DNA of 64,000 nt from Fulvia fulva (GCF_020509005.1 NC_063016.1:2728001-2792000); one strand, 5' to 3'. Shown: positions 1-12,985, counted from the stretch's first letter. Numbers and translations are program-made. Notes: generated by a model not told the origin, from the sequence alone.

Positions 1-277
1 TAACGGCGCCTACGGCTCTATAGGCGAAGCTCCCCTAAGATAACTAGTAGCAACTTATAGAGGACGCAAAAAGTATAGAGACTAACGATCAGCTCCTATA
101 CCGGTCTCTATAGGTAATGATCACTTAGCTACGCACGGCGCTAGTCCTATCGTATCACCGAGGGCAACAAGAAATAAGGACGACGTCTTAGGCGATTAAT
201 AAGGCCACCCGGAGTTAACACCCCTATAGCTAGGTATCGGTCGCGGCTTCGATACTAGGCCCCCGCCTAACGTACGA
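1..277 (+). mobile_element. LINE A (Tad1-like), 5' part, interrupted by gypsy element
   Basis: This stretch matches the 5' region of LINE A seen again at about 8245-8525 and, reversed, at about 40140-40470. It runs without a break into the window start and is cut at 277 by a gypsy element. The same LINE resumes at 6569, directly continuing the sequence. It covers the start of ORF1. RIP-type TpA replaces most CpA, so no reading frame is open. Its 5' end lies outside the window. Confidence 0.8.
273..277. repeat. Target-site duplication TACGA, left copy
   Basis: TACGA precedes the 5' LTR here and follows the 3' LTR at 6569-6573. The uninterrupted LINE A copy near 8511-8530 carries the site once, which confirms a 5-bp duplication made on insertion. 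Confidence 0.9.
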
Positions 278-797
278 TGTCATAGTCTCCCTACAGAGTG
301 TACAGAAGGTAGGGACAGAAGAGCTTTAGAGTGCTTAGAAGTCGTCAAGAAGTGACAGTCCAGCTTAGTGTATAAGCGCTAAGAATTATATGCCCCGTAA
401 CATTCACTACGGGACCTAGCCCTCCAAATTCACCCCTCTACCAAACCTTAATAGATTCACTTCGGCTCGTAACTATATGACTCACGGTACTCCCGCGAGC
501 ACCCGCGACTACGCTAGACCCTAGAAGAAGCACGTGGAAGACTCGGAACGTAGGGTAGGTTAGAATAAGGTTTTAAGCAAAGCTACTAAGCGCGGCTTCG
601 CACGGGTTAGCCCTATTAATACGGGGACACGTACTCGCGAGGGTCGCGTATAAATATCTGGCCTTCCCTAGGCCTCTCTTGCTTTCTTCGTCTTTCGTTT
701 TATGTAGCAATTATACTATACCCTTTTATATCTGTACTTCGCACCTACATTCTCGCTTTTACCCTTATATCTTATAGGCCAGGCTCTCGCCCTAACA
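278..797 (+). repeat. 5' LTR of gypsy chromovirus
   Basis: The 520-bp repeat begins TGTCATAG and ends CCTAACA. It is collinear with the 3' LTR at 6049-6568. The differences I could see between the two LTRs are C/T or G/A transitions, with the 5' LTR keeping a few more CpA sites. I do not see a clear tRNA primer-binding site immediately after it. Confidence 0.92.
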
Positions 798-829
798 TTA
801 CGAAAGACTAACAAACCGTTAACTACTCG

Positions 830-2050
830 AGTCATCCTTATAGGTGACTACGCTACCGATAGAGGTGTTAACCTCGACAACTAAGACACTCTATTCTACT
901 TTAGTAAGTAGACTAACATCCCCTTCTCGAACGCCGCTACCTTCGGTGCCTAGGTAAACGCTAACCCCGACACCGCCTACGCTCTTATTAACCGTACCGT
1001 CTCCTCTTTCCGCGAGACCGCCTAGTAGGTCGAGCAAGTAAACAACTAAGTAATATACCTTTAAGGTATTATAAACACCTTCTAGAACCTCGCCCCGTAC
1101 GCCGACGATAACCGCCGCTAGTACTTCTCTAAGAAGGTTAACGACCTAGACGAGTTCGACGGCAATAAGAGTAAGTTTGAGGCATTTGAGACATAGCTTA
1201 CTATTAAGCTGTTAGCTAATACCGACCACTTTCCGTAAGAGAAGGACAAAGTTACGTACGTCTTCTCCCTCCTTCGGGGAGACGCCGCGGCTTAGGTATA
1301 ACACTACATCGATAACGCTACGTAGACTATCGGCTGCCCGGACGTCCTTACCTTAATATAGGACCTCCGTACTGCCTTTAGTGATCTAGACCGTAGAGCC
1401 ACCGCCTAGAACGCTATCTATAACCTCCTCTAGAAGAACAAGAGCTTCGCCGAGTACCTCGCGGCCTTTAACCGCGACATCGGGTTCACCGGCTATAACG
1501 AAGAGACTAAGAAGAGTACTCTCCGCCGTAGTTTGTTAGTAGAGCTTCTTCGAGCCCTCGAGGACAAGGACGTCGGTGCTATAAGCTTCCGTAAGCTCGT
1601 CGAGACCTACTAGCGCCTCGACTCTAATATAAAACACACCGCCTCTCTCCTCGCTTCCCGTTCTTAAGGTCGTTAGCCTCGTAGTCCCGGAAGCCACTTC
1701 GCTGCTCTACTAGGCGCCGCCGCTCCTACGGCTCTCCCTCCCGTCTCTATAGGTGACGCTATAGATCTTAGCGCTAGTGCCGCCGTCCCTCGAGTCTAGG
1801 GCCTCGTTAACGGTAAGCTTACTCCCGAAGAGAAGCTTCGCCGTCGCTAGGCCGGACTCTATACCTACTACGGCGGTCTAGGCTATATCGTAGCTAACTG
1901 TCTATAGCTCGCTACCCGTAACGCCCGTAACCCGGTTCGCGGCGCTATCGGCGCTATCGAGCCTACTCCTACTGCTCCCGCTAAGTAGGAAACAGCCTAG
2001 GTCTTCCTTATCGACGCGATGAAGACTAAGAATAACGTTTACCGAAAGTA
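830..2050 (+). pseudogene. Gypsy gag relic
   Basis: The translation resembles the Retrotrans_gag capsid domain. There is a conserved block around 1180-1620 (a YVFSLLRGDAA-like motif near 1257-1290) followed by a CCHC knuckle relic near 1855-1915, where a GLGHI-type core is recognisable but cysteines have become Tyr. In-frame TAG and TAA codons occur throughout at probable Trp and Gln sites. Boundaries are approximate because no start or stop codon can be trusted in mutated sequence. Confidence 0.75.
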
Positions 2051-2129
2051 AAGAGAGGAAAGAAGTTAAGGATCAATATAGTATAGCTAGACCTATACGA
2101 CGAGACGGGCAAGGACTACGCTTATAAAC

Positions 2130-5100
2130 CGTTCGTTACGAATGTAAATATCGGCTTAAAGAAACTCTCTTCTTCCAATCTCACTCTTATAGACACTAGC
2201 GTACTAGGCGAGTCTTTTATAGACTATAAACTCGCGACCTCTCTTAACCTCGAACCCTAGGAACTAAAGTACCCTCGCACCCTTGAACTCTTTAACGGGA
2301 CGGAGACTACTACTAGTAAGATTACTTATATTATATATACGTTAATCACCCTCGGAGGCAAGCGTATGTCGATCACTAGCTCCCTTACGTCCCTACCGTA
2401 TCAGAAGTTTATCCTCGGCCTCCTCTAGTTTAGACGATACCGACCTATTATCGACTAGACTTCCCTTACTATTAGCTTCCCTCTAGAAGTTCCTCCGGTA
2501 CCTCCGCCTTCTCCGCCGCCTTAGCGCGGTCCTAAGTATACTAAGATCTTCTAGGTGAACGCCGCTACCTTTACTACTACTACTAAGTAGCCCAAAGCTT
2601 AAGTCTTCGCCGCCTCTCTCCGCGATATCGACATCGCCCTCGAGAAGCTCGATAAGAAGCGTATACCTACCGACCCTACTACGAAGGTCCCTCCTTAGGC
2701 ATACTACATCCTCTACGTATTCGATGCTAAAGCCGTAGACGAGCTGCCTCCTTATCGCCCTTACGACTATAAGATTAAGCTAGAAGAAGGTATAGAGACA
2801 CCGTTCGGACCGCTATATTCTATGTCCCGAGAAGAGCTTATCGTCCTTAAGAGATACCTCGAAGAGAACCTAAAGAAGGGGTTCATTCGAGCGAGCCGTT
2901 CTAGCGCTAGTAGTCCCGTCATGTTCGTTAAGAAGCCTAGCGGTAGTCTACGCTTCTACGTAGACTACCGAGGCTTAAACGCTATTATAAAGAAGAACCG
3001 CTACCTAATACCGTTGATTTAGGAGACGCTCGAGCGCCTCTCTAAGGCCAAGTACTTCACTAAGCTCGATGTCATCGCTACGTTTAACAAGTTACGAATA
3101 GTAGAAGGACACGAGTATCTTATAGCCTTCCGTACTCGCTACGGGCTATTCGAGTCGCTCGTTATGCCCTTCGGCGTTTGTAACGGGCCTAGTACCTTCT
3201 AGAACTTTATTAACGACATCCTTTAGGAGTTCCTCGATCAGTTCTACACTACCTACATCGACGATATCCTAGTCTATAGCGAGACTAAGGAGGAGCACCG
3301 CGAGTACGTCTATAAGGTCCTTTAGAAGCTCGTAGACGCCGGCTTATAGCTCGATATCGACAAGTACGAGTTTAAGAAGACCGAAGTCAAGTTCCTTAGT
3401 TTAATTATTACCGTAGACGGCATTAAGATAGACTAAGAGAAGATCGACGCTATCGTCGAATAGGATGCTCCTACGAACGTTAAAGAGGTCTAGGGTTTCC
3501 TAGGCTTTACTAACTTCTACCGCCGCTTTATCTACGCATTTTCGGGCGTAGTACGCCCTTTAACGAAGCTCACGCGTAAGGGTAAGAAGTTCGCCTAGAC
3601 CGACAAATACTAGGAGGCTTTTGACTTGCTTAAAGCGAAGTTTGTTAAGAACCCGCTTCTATAGCACTTCGATTTCGAACTAGAGACCCGTATAGAGACC
3701 GACACATCCGACGGCGTAGTAGGCGGTGTCCTACTATAACGCCGCTCGCCTAAATACCCCTAGTTACCTATCGCCTTCCTCTCTAAGAAGATGACCGCTA
3801 CGGAGTATAACTACGAGATCTACGACAAGGAGCTTCTCGCTATCGTTAAAGCTTTCGAAGAGTAGCGCCCCGAGCTCGAAGGCTCTACTATGCCCGTCTA
3901 AGTAAGCTCCGACTATAAGAACCTCGTCTACTTTATAAAGAGTAAGCTACTTAATCGTCGCTAGGCCCGCTAGAGCGAGTTCCTCTCCCGGTTCAACTTT
4001 ATGATCTCGTATACGCCCGGTAAGGCTAACTCGATAGCCGACGCCCTTACCCGCCGCCCTAGTGACTCTCTAGTTAATCGAAGAGGGGGCCGGCAAATCG
4101 TAGAGCAACAAGTTATTAAAGGGCATAACCTCTCTTCCGAGCTTCGAGAGTACCTATCGAACGGCTAGCCTACGCTCGCCGCTTCCTTTACTACTCTCGT
4201 GCTCGCTCCTACCTACCTTAACGAGAGTGACGATGAATCCGAGCCTAAAGAATACGCCTCGGACGCTAAGGACTTAAACGACGATGAAGAGGGCTTAGTA
4301 ACGACCGACGGCTTATCCGAATTAGACTTTAAGGGGTTTGATAATAAGGAGCAGCCCGAAGGCATTATAGTACGAGTACGAACAGCGTACGATGCCGACA
4401 TAGACGCCTAAGAGTTAGTTCAGGCCCTTAAATCTAGCGCGAGGACATTCCCGGGCTTCTCGCTATCCGAGTACGAGCTCTAGGAAGGTGTCGTCTACTT
4501 TCGTAAGAAGCTTTACGTACCGTAGCCCGAAGGCTCTAATATCCGAGCTGAGATTCTTCAAATTATCTACGACTCCGCCTCTAGGGGTTACCTAGGCGTA
4601 GCTAAGACCTATAAGCTCCTCGCTAGGTATTACTAGTGGCCGCATTCCTAGAAGGACGTCCGCCGCTACGTACTAAACTACGCTACTTGCCAAAGAGCTA
4701 AAGCTAACCGCTACCGTCCCTACGGTCTCTTATACCCTCTCCCGGCTCCTAATCGTCCGTAGAAGTATATTACTATAGACTTTATTACCGATCTTCCTTA
4801 CGGTAAGACCTTTAGCGGCGTAAAAGCAAAGGCCCTTCTAGTGATCGTAGACCGTCACTCTAAGGACCGGTATATAATCCCGTACTAGAGTATAACCGTA
4901 AAGGAGACTACTCGCTTGTTCTACGAATTCGTCTAGCGCTTTTAAGGCCTCCCGGATAGCATCACCTCTAATAGAGGCACCTAGTTCATCTCGTACTTCT
5001 AGAAGCGTCTATGTGCTATCCTAGGTATTAAGTATAACCTCTCGACTAGTTTTTAGCTATAGACCGACGGCTAGACCGAAATTACGAACGCTATCCTCGA

Positions 5101-5640
5101 GTAGGTCCTTCGTTACTTCGTCGACTACTACTAGAAGGATTGGCCTTAGTATATCCCTACGGTAGAGTTCGCTACTCGTAACTAGGACTCGGAGACTACT
5201 AGCTACTCTCCCTTCTATACTACGAGAGGTTACTACCCTCGTATAGGTATAGAACTAGAAGAACCTCTCCCGCCTACCGAAGACGTAAACGAGTAAGCAG
5301 TAGACGAGTTCGCTACTATATACTTATAGATCTATAAAGAAGTTCACGACGAGATAGTGTACGTATAAGCAATCTACGAGGATCAAGCTAATCGTCGTCG
5401 CTAGCTAGCTCCCGACTACTAAGTAGGCGATATAGTCTACCTTAACTCTAAGAACATCAAGACGGACCGCCCCTCTAAGAAGCTAAACTAGAAGAACCTA
5501 GGTCCTTTTGAGATTACCGAGCGTATTAGTTTATACGCCTACCGTCTAGCTCTTCCTACGAACATAAAGATCTACGACGTCTTCTATCCCGTACGCCTTC
5601 GGCCGTCGGCTAAGGACCTATTCCCGAACCAAAACTAAGA
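2130..5640 (+). pseudogene. Gypsy pol relic (protease, RT, RNase H, integrase)
   Basis: A protease-like motif (LIDTS) lies near 2190. The RT follows, with a 66-codon stop-free run at 2822-3022 and the YIDD catalytic box at 3254-3265. RNase H begins near 3690 (TDTSDG). The integrase has its zinc-binding region near 4560-4700, a core whose first catalytic Asp codon is at 4778-4780, and an SNRGT motif near 4967-4981 where active copies usually carry Asp instead of Asn. Many TAG/TAA codons interrupt the frame, and the loss of a catalytic Asp adds to inactivation. The frame relation between gag and pol was not resolved. Confidence 0.85.
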
Positions 5641-5696
5641 CATACTAGGTCCTCCCGATAAAGTAGAAGTCGACGAGCCTATTAACCTACCTTCTA

Positions 5697-5880
5697 ACGA
5701 CTATACCGTCCGTAAGATCCGGGGAATCCGCGTAGAGCCTAACGACGTTAAAGGACTACCGCCGATCAAGTATAAAGTCGAATAGTAAGGTTGCCCTAAG
5801 TAGGATACCTTATAGGAACCTATCTAATATATCATCTTTAATCGTTAAGCAATTAAAGAATACTACGCCCGCGTAGACGG
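5697..5880 (+). pseudogene. C-terminal chromodomain relic of the gypsy pol
   Basis: The translation has the chromodomain layout: an initial YTVRKI strand, an R-containing linker, a KYKVE strand, then stops at the positions where chromodomains have W-K/Q-G and TWEP, and a final helix containing IKEYY. The stops therefore sit on the aromatic-cage and WEP tryptophans. Chromodomains of chromoviruses bind methylated histone H3; this copy could not be translated. Confidence 0.75.
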
Positions 5881-6032
5881 CCTAGAAGTTAACATCGGTA
5901 GGCTCTTCAAATCTAAGCTCTTCGACGGGGCTTACTAATAGTGTATCGACTATAACATTAGGCCTAGGCCTAGTACTAAAGCTGAACATCCTCGATATAT
6001 AGAACTACTACGGCTTCGTAGGAACTTAGCTT

Positions 6033-6048
6033 TATTCGGGGGGGCTAC
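6033..6048 (+). other. Polypurine-tract-like run before the 3' LTR
   Basis: A run of seven G followed by GCTAC-like bases abuts the 3' LTR start at 6049, the expected position of the plus-strand primer. The run is G-rich but short. Confidence 0.5.
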
Positions 6049-6568
6049 TGTTATAGTCTCCCTATAGAGTATATAGAAGGTAGGGACAGAAGAGCCTTAG
6101 AGTGCTTAGAAGTCGTCAAGAAGTGACAGTCTAGCTTAGTATATAAGCGCTAAGAATTATATACCCCGTAACATTTACTACGGGACCTAGCCCTCTAAAT
6201 TCACCCCTCTACTAAACCTTAATAGATTCACTTCGGCTCGTAACTATATAACTTACGGTACTCCCGCGAGCACCCGCGACTACGCTAGACCCTAGAAGAA
6301 GCACGTAGAAGACTCGGAACGTAGAGTAGGTTAGAATAAGGTTTTGGGCAAAGCTACTAAGCGCGGCTTCGTACGGGTTAGCCCTATTAATGCGGGGACA
6401 CGCACTCGCGAGGGTCGCGTATAAATATCTAGCCTTCCCTAGGCCTCTCTTACTTTCTTCGTCTTTCGTTTTGTGTAGTAATTATACTATACCCTTTTGT
6501 ATCTACACTTCGCACCTATATTCTCGCTTTTACCCTTACATCTTATAGGCTAGGCTCTCGCCCTAACA
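6049..6568 (+). repeat. 3' LTR of gypsy chromovirus
   Basis: The 520-bp repeat begins TGTTATAG and ends CCTAACA. It is followed by the right-hand target duplication TACGA (6569-6573) and then LINE A sequence. Confidence 0.92.
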
Positions 6569-8003
6569 TACGATATAGTTACAATCCGTATTATAGTAAA
6601 GGAAGACTAGGCCGAAGTAGCGAAGCTATCGAATAAGGAGCTCGCCTAACGAATTAACTAACTAGGGGTAGTCGTAGTGAACTAATAGTCTAACGGTACT
6701 CTATAGATCTATACTAGCTCTACTACTACTAGGAGGCACCTAGAGGTATAGCTATAGTAGGTATCTAAGGTTGCGGTATTAGCGAAGGTCTTAACGAAGT
6801 AATTTACGATTCTAGTCTACGACATACCTAAAGAGTTCGACCTAACTAACTAAGGTCACCTACGTACTCTCTAAGAGGACAACCCGGTCACTCTTAACTC
6901 TCTAATCTAGAAGGCGACTTGGCTCTATAGGAAATGGCTAGAAGGTAAGAAGGCCTCGGCGCTAATCGTATAGCTATAAGACGCGAAAGCGGCGGATCTA
7001 GTAATAGAACAAGGCCTAATCTAGTAATATAGCCTTAAGATAGTAGAAAAGCACTCCTTATCCTTCCGTGTCCTCTAATGCTTCAAATACTAACAGTATA
7101 GATACTAAACCTCTACGTATATAAACAAGTAGGCCTACTCGAACTATATATAAGACTATATATCTAGGGACTATATATCGGCTACGAGACGGTACGCGAA
7201 CTGTCCGGGGTACTACCTATCGTATAGCGCGGAATGCCTATAGCGGAAACTAGCGAAAAACAAGGCAATTATAAACAGAACCGTCGCCCTAAGGTTCTAT
7301 AGCGACCGTAAGGCTAGTCTATACCGGAACTAGCTAGCGGCGGTCGGGTATAAGCGCCCTAGAGCCGAGAACGATATAAAGGATACGTAACCTAGGGCGT
7401 ACGGGAGGCCACGTACTCTACTAGCTACGGCGAGGGAATCTAACTAGGCCCGGCTCCCCTTTAGTATACTACCGATACGCGTAGACTAGATCGCGCTAGG
7501 TAATAGGACATAGGACATTATAGAGGAAATGATTGTCGATACTAATAACTAGCCTCGATACGCTTAGTATTATCTAGTATAACGTTAACTATAGCAAGGA
7601 TATAGTATAGAACCATTTTATATACGAGGCGGACCCGTACGTTAACTACGTCCTAGTAATCTAGGAGCTATAGATTAACCCGCACTATAAGAGACTAACG
7701 ACCTATAAGTCACTAGGCTATACGATATGCCTACGAAGCGACGGTAGACCCCGTACGTACTTCTATATTAGTAAGGATATACTAGAATCCGAATAGGAGG
7801 TAGTATACTACGTAGACAAAGAAGGCGGGGGAGATATTACCTCCCTCTACGTAGGTAGCACTTAGATACACAACATATATATATAACCGCTAGCCTCGAG
7901 GTCTAGCCGCGACCTTAGGGTCTATAGACACCTAGACAGTACGCTTAAGAGACAAGGCTACTATATCGTAGTAGGAGACTTTAATATATACTACCCTATA
8001 AAA
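6569..8003 (+). mobile_element. LINE A, continuation after the gypsy insertion, 3'-truncated
   Basis: This stretch continues LINE A exactly where 1-277 stopped. It covers most of ORF1, including knuckle-like Cys/His remnants near 7070-7230, and the start of the ORF2 endonuclease, with a conserved GDFN-type motif near 7976-7990. It stops near 8003, inside the endonuclease. About 40 bases that I cannot assign precede the next LINE A copy. RIP stops are frequent. Confidence 0.8.
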
Positions 8004-8239
8004 GAAGGACTGAAGGAGCTTTTTTTATCGATCTCTACGCCAAAACAAGACATATTCGAAAGCTCTTATTAAGGCTATTCTAACGATATACAAAGCAGGC
8101 CACTGCCCCTAGGACTAAGGGAGTTCTACCTTATTTAATCTAGATAGCTTGAAGCTCTCTTCACCCTGTTTCTTTAGCTCTAAACGCCGCGGAGGTGCCT
8201 AGCTACATTAGGCAACTCCTAGGCAATAGTAGCCTAGGC

Positions 8240-9500
8240 TACGGTACTAACGGCGCCTACGGCCCTATAGGCGAAGCCCCCCTAAGACAACTAGTAGCAA
8301 CTTATAGAGGACGTAAAAAGTATAGAAACTAACGATTAGCTCCCTTACCGGTCTCTATAGGTAATGATCACTTAGCTACGTACGGCGCTTGTACTGTCGT
8401 ATTACCGAGGGTAATAAGAAATAAGGACGACGTCCTAGGCGATTAGTAAGGCCACCCGGAATCAACACCCCTATAGCTAGGCATCGGTCGCGGTATCGAT
8501 ACTAGGCCCCCGCCTAACGTACGATATAGTTACAATCCGTATTATAGTAAAGGAAGACTAGGCCGAAGTAGCGAAGCTATCGAACAAGGAGCTCGCCTAA
8601 CGAATTAACTAACTAGGGGTAGTCGTAGTGAACTAATAGTCTAACGGTACTCTATAGATCTATACTAGCTCTACTACTACTAGGAGGCACCTAGAGGTAT
8701 AGCTATAGTAGGTATCTAAGGTTGCGGTATTAGCGAAGGTCTTAACGAAGTAATTTACGATCCTAGTCTACGACATACCTAAAGAGTTCGACCTAACTAA
8801 CTAAGGTCACCTACGTGCTCTCTAGGAGGACAACCCGGTCACTCTTAACTCTCTAATCTAGAAGGCGACTTGGCTCTATAGGAAATGGCCAGAAGGCAAG
8901 AAGGCCTCGGCGCTAATAGTATAGCTATAAGACGCGAAAGCGGCGGATCTAGCGACAGAACAAGGCCTAGTCTAGTAATATAGCCTTAAGATAGTAGAAA
9001 AGCACTCCTTATCCTTTCGTGTCCTCTAATGCTTTAAATGCTAACAGTATAGACACCAAACCTACACGTATATAAACAAGTAGGCCTACTCGAACTATAT
9101 AGGAGACTATATATCTAGGGACTATATATCGACTACGAGACGGTACGCGAACTGTCCGGGGTACTACCTATCGTATAGTACGGAATACCTATAGCGGAAA
9201 CTAGCGAAAAACAAGGCAATTATAAATAGAACCGTCGCCCTAAGATTCTACGGCGACCGTAAGGCTAGCCTATACCGGAACTAACTAGCGGCGGTCGGGT
9301 ATAAGCGCCCTAGGGCCGAGAACGATATAAAGGATACGTAACCTAGGGCGTACGGGAGGCCACGTGCTCTGCTAGCTACGGCGAGGGAATCTAACTAGGC
9401 CCGGCTCCCCTTTAGTATATAGCCGATAGGCGTAGACTAGGACGTATAGGGTAGTAGGATATAGGACGATATAGAGGAAATGATTATCGATACCGATAAC
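8240..9500 (+). pseudogene. LINE A ORF1 (Gag-like, zinc knuckles) relic
   Basis: The ORF1 region starts in a Gly/Ser/Pro-rich N-terminus, best seen un-mutated at 40228-40479. It passes through a DPS-type block near 8750-8800 and ends in a cluster of knuckle-like motifs at about 9030-9200, where Cys codons are often converted to Tyr (TGC/TGT to TAC/TAT). It probably encoded the RNA-binding protein of the retrotransposition particle. Many stops occur and the boundaries are approximate. Confidence 0.65.
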
Positions 9501-12500
9501 TAGCCTCGACACGCTTAGTATTATCTAGTATAACGTTAACTATAGCAAGGATATAGTCTAGAACCATTTCCTATACGAGGCGGACCCGCGCGTCTACTAC
9601 GTCCTTATAATCTAGGAGCTATAGATTAACCCGTACTATAAGAGACTAAGGACCTATAAGTTACTAGGCTATACGATATGCCTACGAGGCGACGGTAGAC
9701 CCCGTACGTGCTTCTATATTAGCAAGGACATACTAGAATCCGACTAGGAGGTAGTGTACTACGTAGACGAAGAAGGCGGGGGCGATATTACCTCCCTCTA
9801 CGTAGGTAGTACCTAGATACACAACCTATATATATAACCGCTAGCCTCGAGGTCTAGCCGCGACCTAGGGGTCTATAGACACCTAGACAGTACGCTTAAG
9901 AGACAAGGGTACCACATCGTAGTAGGAGACTTTAACATACACTACCCTTCCTAGGAAAGCCTTATATAGCCGTACCCTATAGCCGACGAAGTACTCGACT
10001 TAATAGCGAGCAACGTAATTGCCCTTAATACCCCGAAGGACCTAGGCACCTAGAAGAGAGGGGGACTCTAAGGCACGATCGACCTCTCCTAGATCTTAGA
10101 TAGCTACTACTATACGGTAACCTACTATAGGATCGAACATAAACTCGAGGCGTCGTTAGACTATATACTAGTCAGGACCTCTATTACGATATAGATATAA
10201 CGTACACTAGCGAGAATCCCTAAGTCAAACTAGGGAAAGGCCTACTAGGCTAACATCTAGGCGTACCTTAATAACTCTAAGAGGCTAGTCTAGATCGCGT
10301 AGTAGCAATATAATAGTAAAGACGAGATAGACGAAGCAGTCTAGGGGTTAATAGACGAAATAAGAAAAGCGACCTTACTTTACGTTCCGCTTACCTAACT
10401 AACGATATAGTCTAAACTATACTAGACGCCGGAGTGTACTACGGTAGTAAGAGAAGTAAGGAGAGCCCGCCGGGTATAGACGAGTAGCTATAGCGAGGAG
10501 GCCTAGAACGTATATATAGAGGTATACTAATAGAAGAAAGCTATAATACGAAGGGAGAAAGCAGTCGGCTAGAGGGCTATAGTAGAAGAAATCGCCGGCA
10601 AGCTAGAGAGGATGTAGAAGCTAGCGAAATGGGCCCGATAGGACCCTATATAGGGCCCCTCCTTCTCTATCCTAGCGCTACAATCGCCTAGTGGCCCGGT
10701 TAGCGACCTAGAGGCTAAGGCGCGTCTACTAGCTAGCAAGTTCTTCCCGCCCTTAGTCGAGGCTGATCTAAGCGATATAAACAGCTCTACTCCCCTAGCC
10801 CCTAGTATCGCGGTCTAATAGGAGGTGTCCGAGGGAGAAGTTACTACTATACTAAGGAAGTTACCGGCGAAGAAAGCCCTAGGGCCGGATAGGATCCCAA
10901 ACGAGCTACTAAAGAAGTGTAGAGATTAACTAGCCCTAGTAGTTGTAGCGATCTTTAACGCCTGCCTACAGACCGGATACTACCCGATAGCTTTTAAACA
11001 ATCGACGACAGTGGTCCTACGTAAGCCGTAGAAGGAAGACTATACGTAGGTGAAGTCGTACCGCCTAATTGCGCTCCTTAACACTCTTAGGAAGGCGCTT
11101 AAGAAGCTAGTTATAACGAGACTCTCCGAGGCGGTAGAGGAACACTCCCTACTCCCGGACACCTAGATAGGTACGCGCCTATAGCGATCGACGCTATCCG
11201 CGATAGAACTTATCACCTCTTAGGTAAAGGCTATCTAGTATAAGAATAGGGACAAGGTAGCATCCTTACTTAGTCTAGACATATCGGGAGCCTTCGACTA
11301 CGTATTATACCCGCGGCTACTCTATATCCTAAGGTCGAAAGGACTCCCTAAGTAGCTTATTAACTTCGTACGGTCCTACCTCTAAAACCGTAGTACGTCG
11401 ATCCTAGTCGGTTAGTATAAAAGCCTAATTTAAGTAGTCTATACTAGAATCCTATAAGGCTTAACGCTAGTACCTATCCTATTCCTCTTCTTTATAGCGA
11501 CGCTACTCCTAGCCCTAGAATCCTAGAACACCGCTACGAGCGGCTTCGTAGACGATACGAACATCCTAGCGTAGTCTTCCTCGACTAAGGAGAACTATAG
11601 GCTACTAGAAGAGAAGCACAAGATCTATAAAGACTAGGCTAGGAGGTATAGGGCTCGGTTTACCCTAGAAAAGTACAATCTAATACACTTTACGCGCCGG
11701 CCACGGTTCTATAATATATATGCTTCTATCTAGATATAGGGGTATACGACTAACCCGGTAAATTAGCTTAGGATCCTCGGACTATAGGTAGACCCGGCGC
11801 TACGGTAGAGGAAGTACGTATAGGTAGTATTACGGAAAGCTAAACAGAATATAGTATTATACTAGAGGCTTACTACGTCTATATAGAGGGCGGACTTTCG
11901 GTAGTTACGACTTCTATATACGGCTATTATACGGCTAGTCCTTACCTATAGTAGCTAAGTGTAGTCCTTAGGCGAGAGGGCCTATCTATTAAAGGGACTC
12001 GTCGCGTCGTTAGCGAAGATCTAAAACTAATGCCTAAGGAAGGTTACCGGGGTATATAAGTCGATACTAATAAGGATACTTAAGTACGAGACCGCTATAC
12101 CGCCGATCGACCTATATATCTAGGGACTACGGACCTCCTATTTAGGTAAGTCGGCATAGTACCTAGTATAGAAGGTTATCGCTAGTATAGTCGTAAGGGC
12201 CCGCGAGTCAGTACTAGCGTATAAGGGCATTCGACCCGGAAACGAGCCGAACTACCGGGTAAGGGACGAATAGCTAGTAATATAATAGGAGGGTAAGAAA
12301 TTGTTTATAGAGCAACTATAGAAGGAAAGGTAGAACAACTAGGTTATAGGATATAGTAGACGCCCTTAGCTAGCGGGACAACCTAAGGAATTGTTAGCTA
12401 CGAAATCCGCGGTCAAGTACCCCCCGAAGCTTATCTACTACCGCCTTACGAGGGTATAGAGTAGTATAGTAACCTAACTACGAAGCGAACACATCGGCCT

Positions 12501-12860
12501 CTAGGGGTACCTATTATAGAGGAAGGTTCTAGAATACACGAACACTAGCTACCCCTACGGCTATTACTCCTAGAATATACGGTACGTACTCCTCGTCTAC
12601 CCGAGGTAGTCGCTAGGAAGGGGGGAGTAGATAGTAAAGGCGAGGAACCGGACGATTAGGGCACTTCTTAATAACGTTAAGGACCTACGGCGTATTACGA
12701 ACTAGATACTAGAGAAGGGCTAGCTAGAATAGTACCGGCTAGTAGGAGCAGTATAGGAAGAGAGGACACGGCGTAGCGCGACGAGACTAGCTAGGAGCGG
12801 GGGCTGACGGGGTAGTGATATAGACTACGTACGTTCAGAGGGAAAGCTAATCTAGATAAG
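9500..12860 (+). pseudogene. LINE A ORF2 (endonuclease, reverse transcriptase, C-terminal zinc motif) relic
   Basis: An APE-like endonuclease spans about 9540-10200, with a GDFN motif near 9925-9945. The RT spans about 10840-11700, with its catalytic box FVDD at 11545-11556 followed by TNILA. A CCHC-like C-terminal motif can be traced near 12530-12620. All expected Trp and Gln codons checked have become stops. The architecture is that of fungal Tad1-type LINEs. Confidence 0.8.
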
Positions 12861-12985
12861 GAGAAGTCGGGGGCGGGAAGGGTTTTCACCTATTCGGGTT
12901 TCCCTTTATATATAATAATAGATATATACCTATATAGGCCGAGTAGGGTCCTAGAATAGGGGAATAACAAATCTATCTATCTATT

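Larger units (their letters stand above)
278..6568 (+). mobile_element. Ty3/gypsy chromovirus, complete but RIP-inactivated
   Basis: The element has two 520-bp LTRs, each starting TG and ending CA, and a 5-bp TSD, and sits inside LINE A. Between the LTRs, translations that pass through frequent TAG/TAA stops give, in order: a retrotransposon Gag, a CCHC knuckle relic, an aspartic protease relic, reverse transcriptase, RNase H, integrase and a chromodomain. This order (integrase after RT) defines Ty3/gypsy, and the terminal chromodomain defines chromoviruses, which target heterochromatin. The stops fall almost entirely at expected Trp and Gln positions, as RIP produces, so the element cannot encode a functional polyprotein. 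The length of 6.3 kb is normal for the group. Confidence 0.93.
8045..12985 (+). mobile_element. LINE A, near-complete copy
   Basis: This is the longest plus-strand LINE A copy and serves as the reference here. Its 5' region matches the lightly mutated copy at 40140-40640 and the copy starting near 55060. ORF1 and ORF2 follow, and the copy ends in an A-rich stretch plus a TCTA tetranucleotide tail at 12970-12985. The same 3' end appears un-mutated and reversed at 52334-52403. A non-LTR element with zinc-knuckle ORF1, APE-type endonuclease and RT in a RIP-proficient fungus fits the Tad1 clade. The whole copy is inactivated by TpA mutations. From about 8147 it forms the start of an inverted duplication with 27865-32703. 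Confidence 0.88.

Noticed and set aside
2822..3022. 66-codon open frame
   Set aside because: It is a chance stop-free run within the RIP-mutated gypsy RT, not a gene of its own.
4199..4411. Overlapping open frames on both strands
   Set aside because: The plus frame is an acidic linker of the gypsy pol and the minus frame is its shadow.
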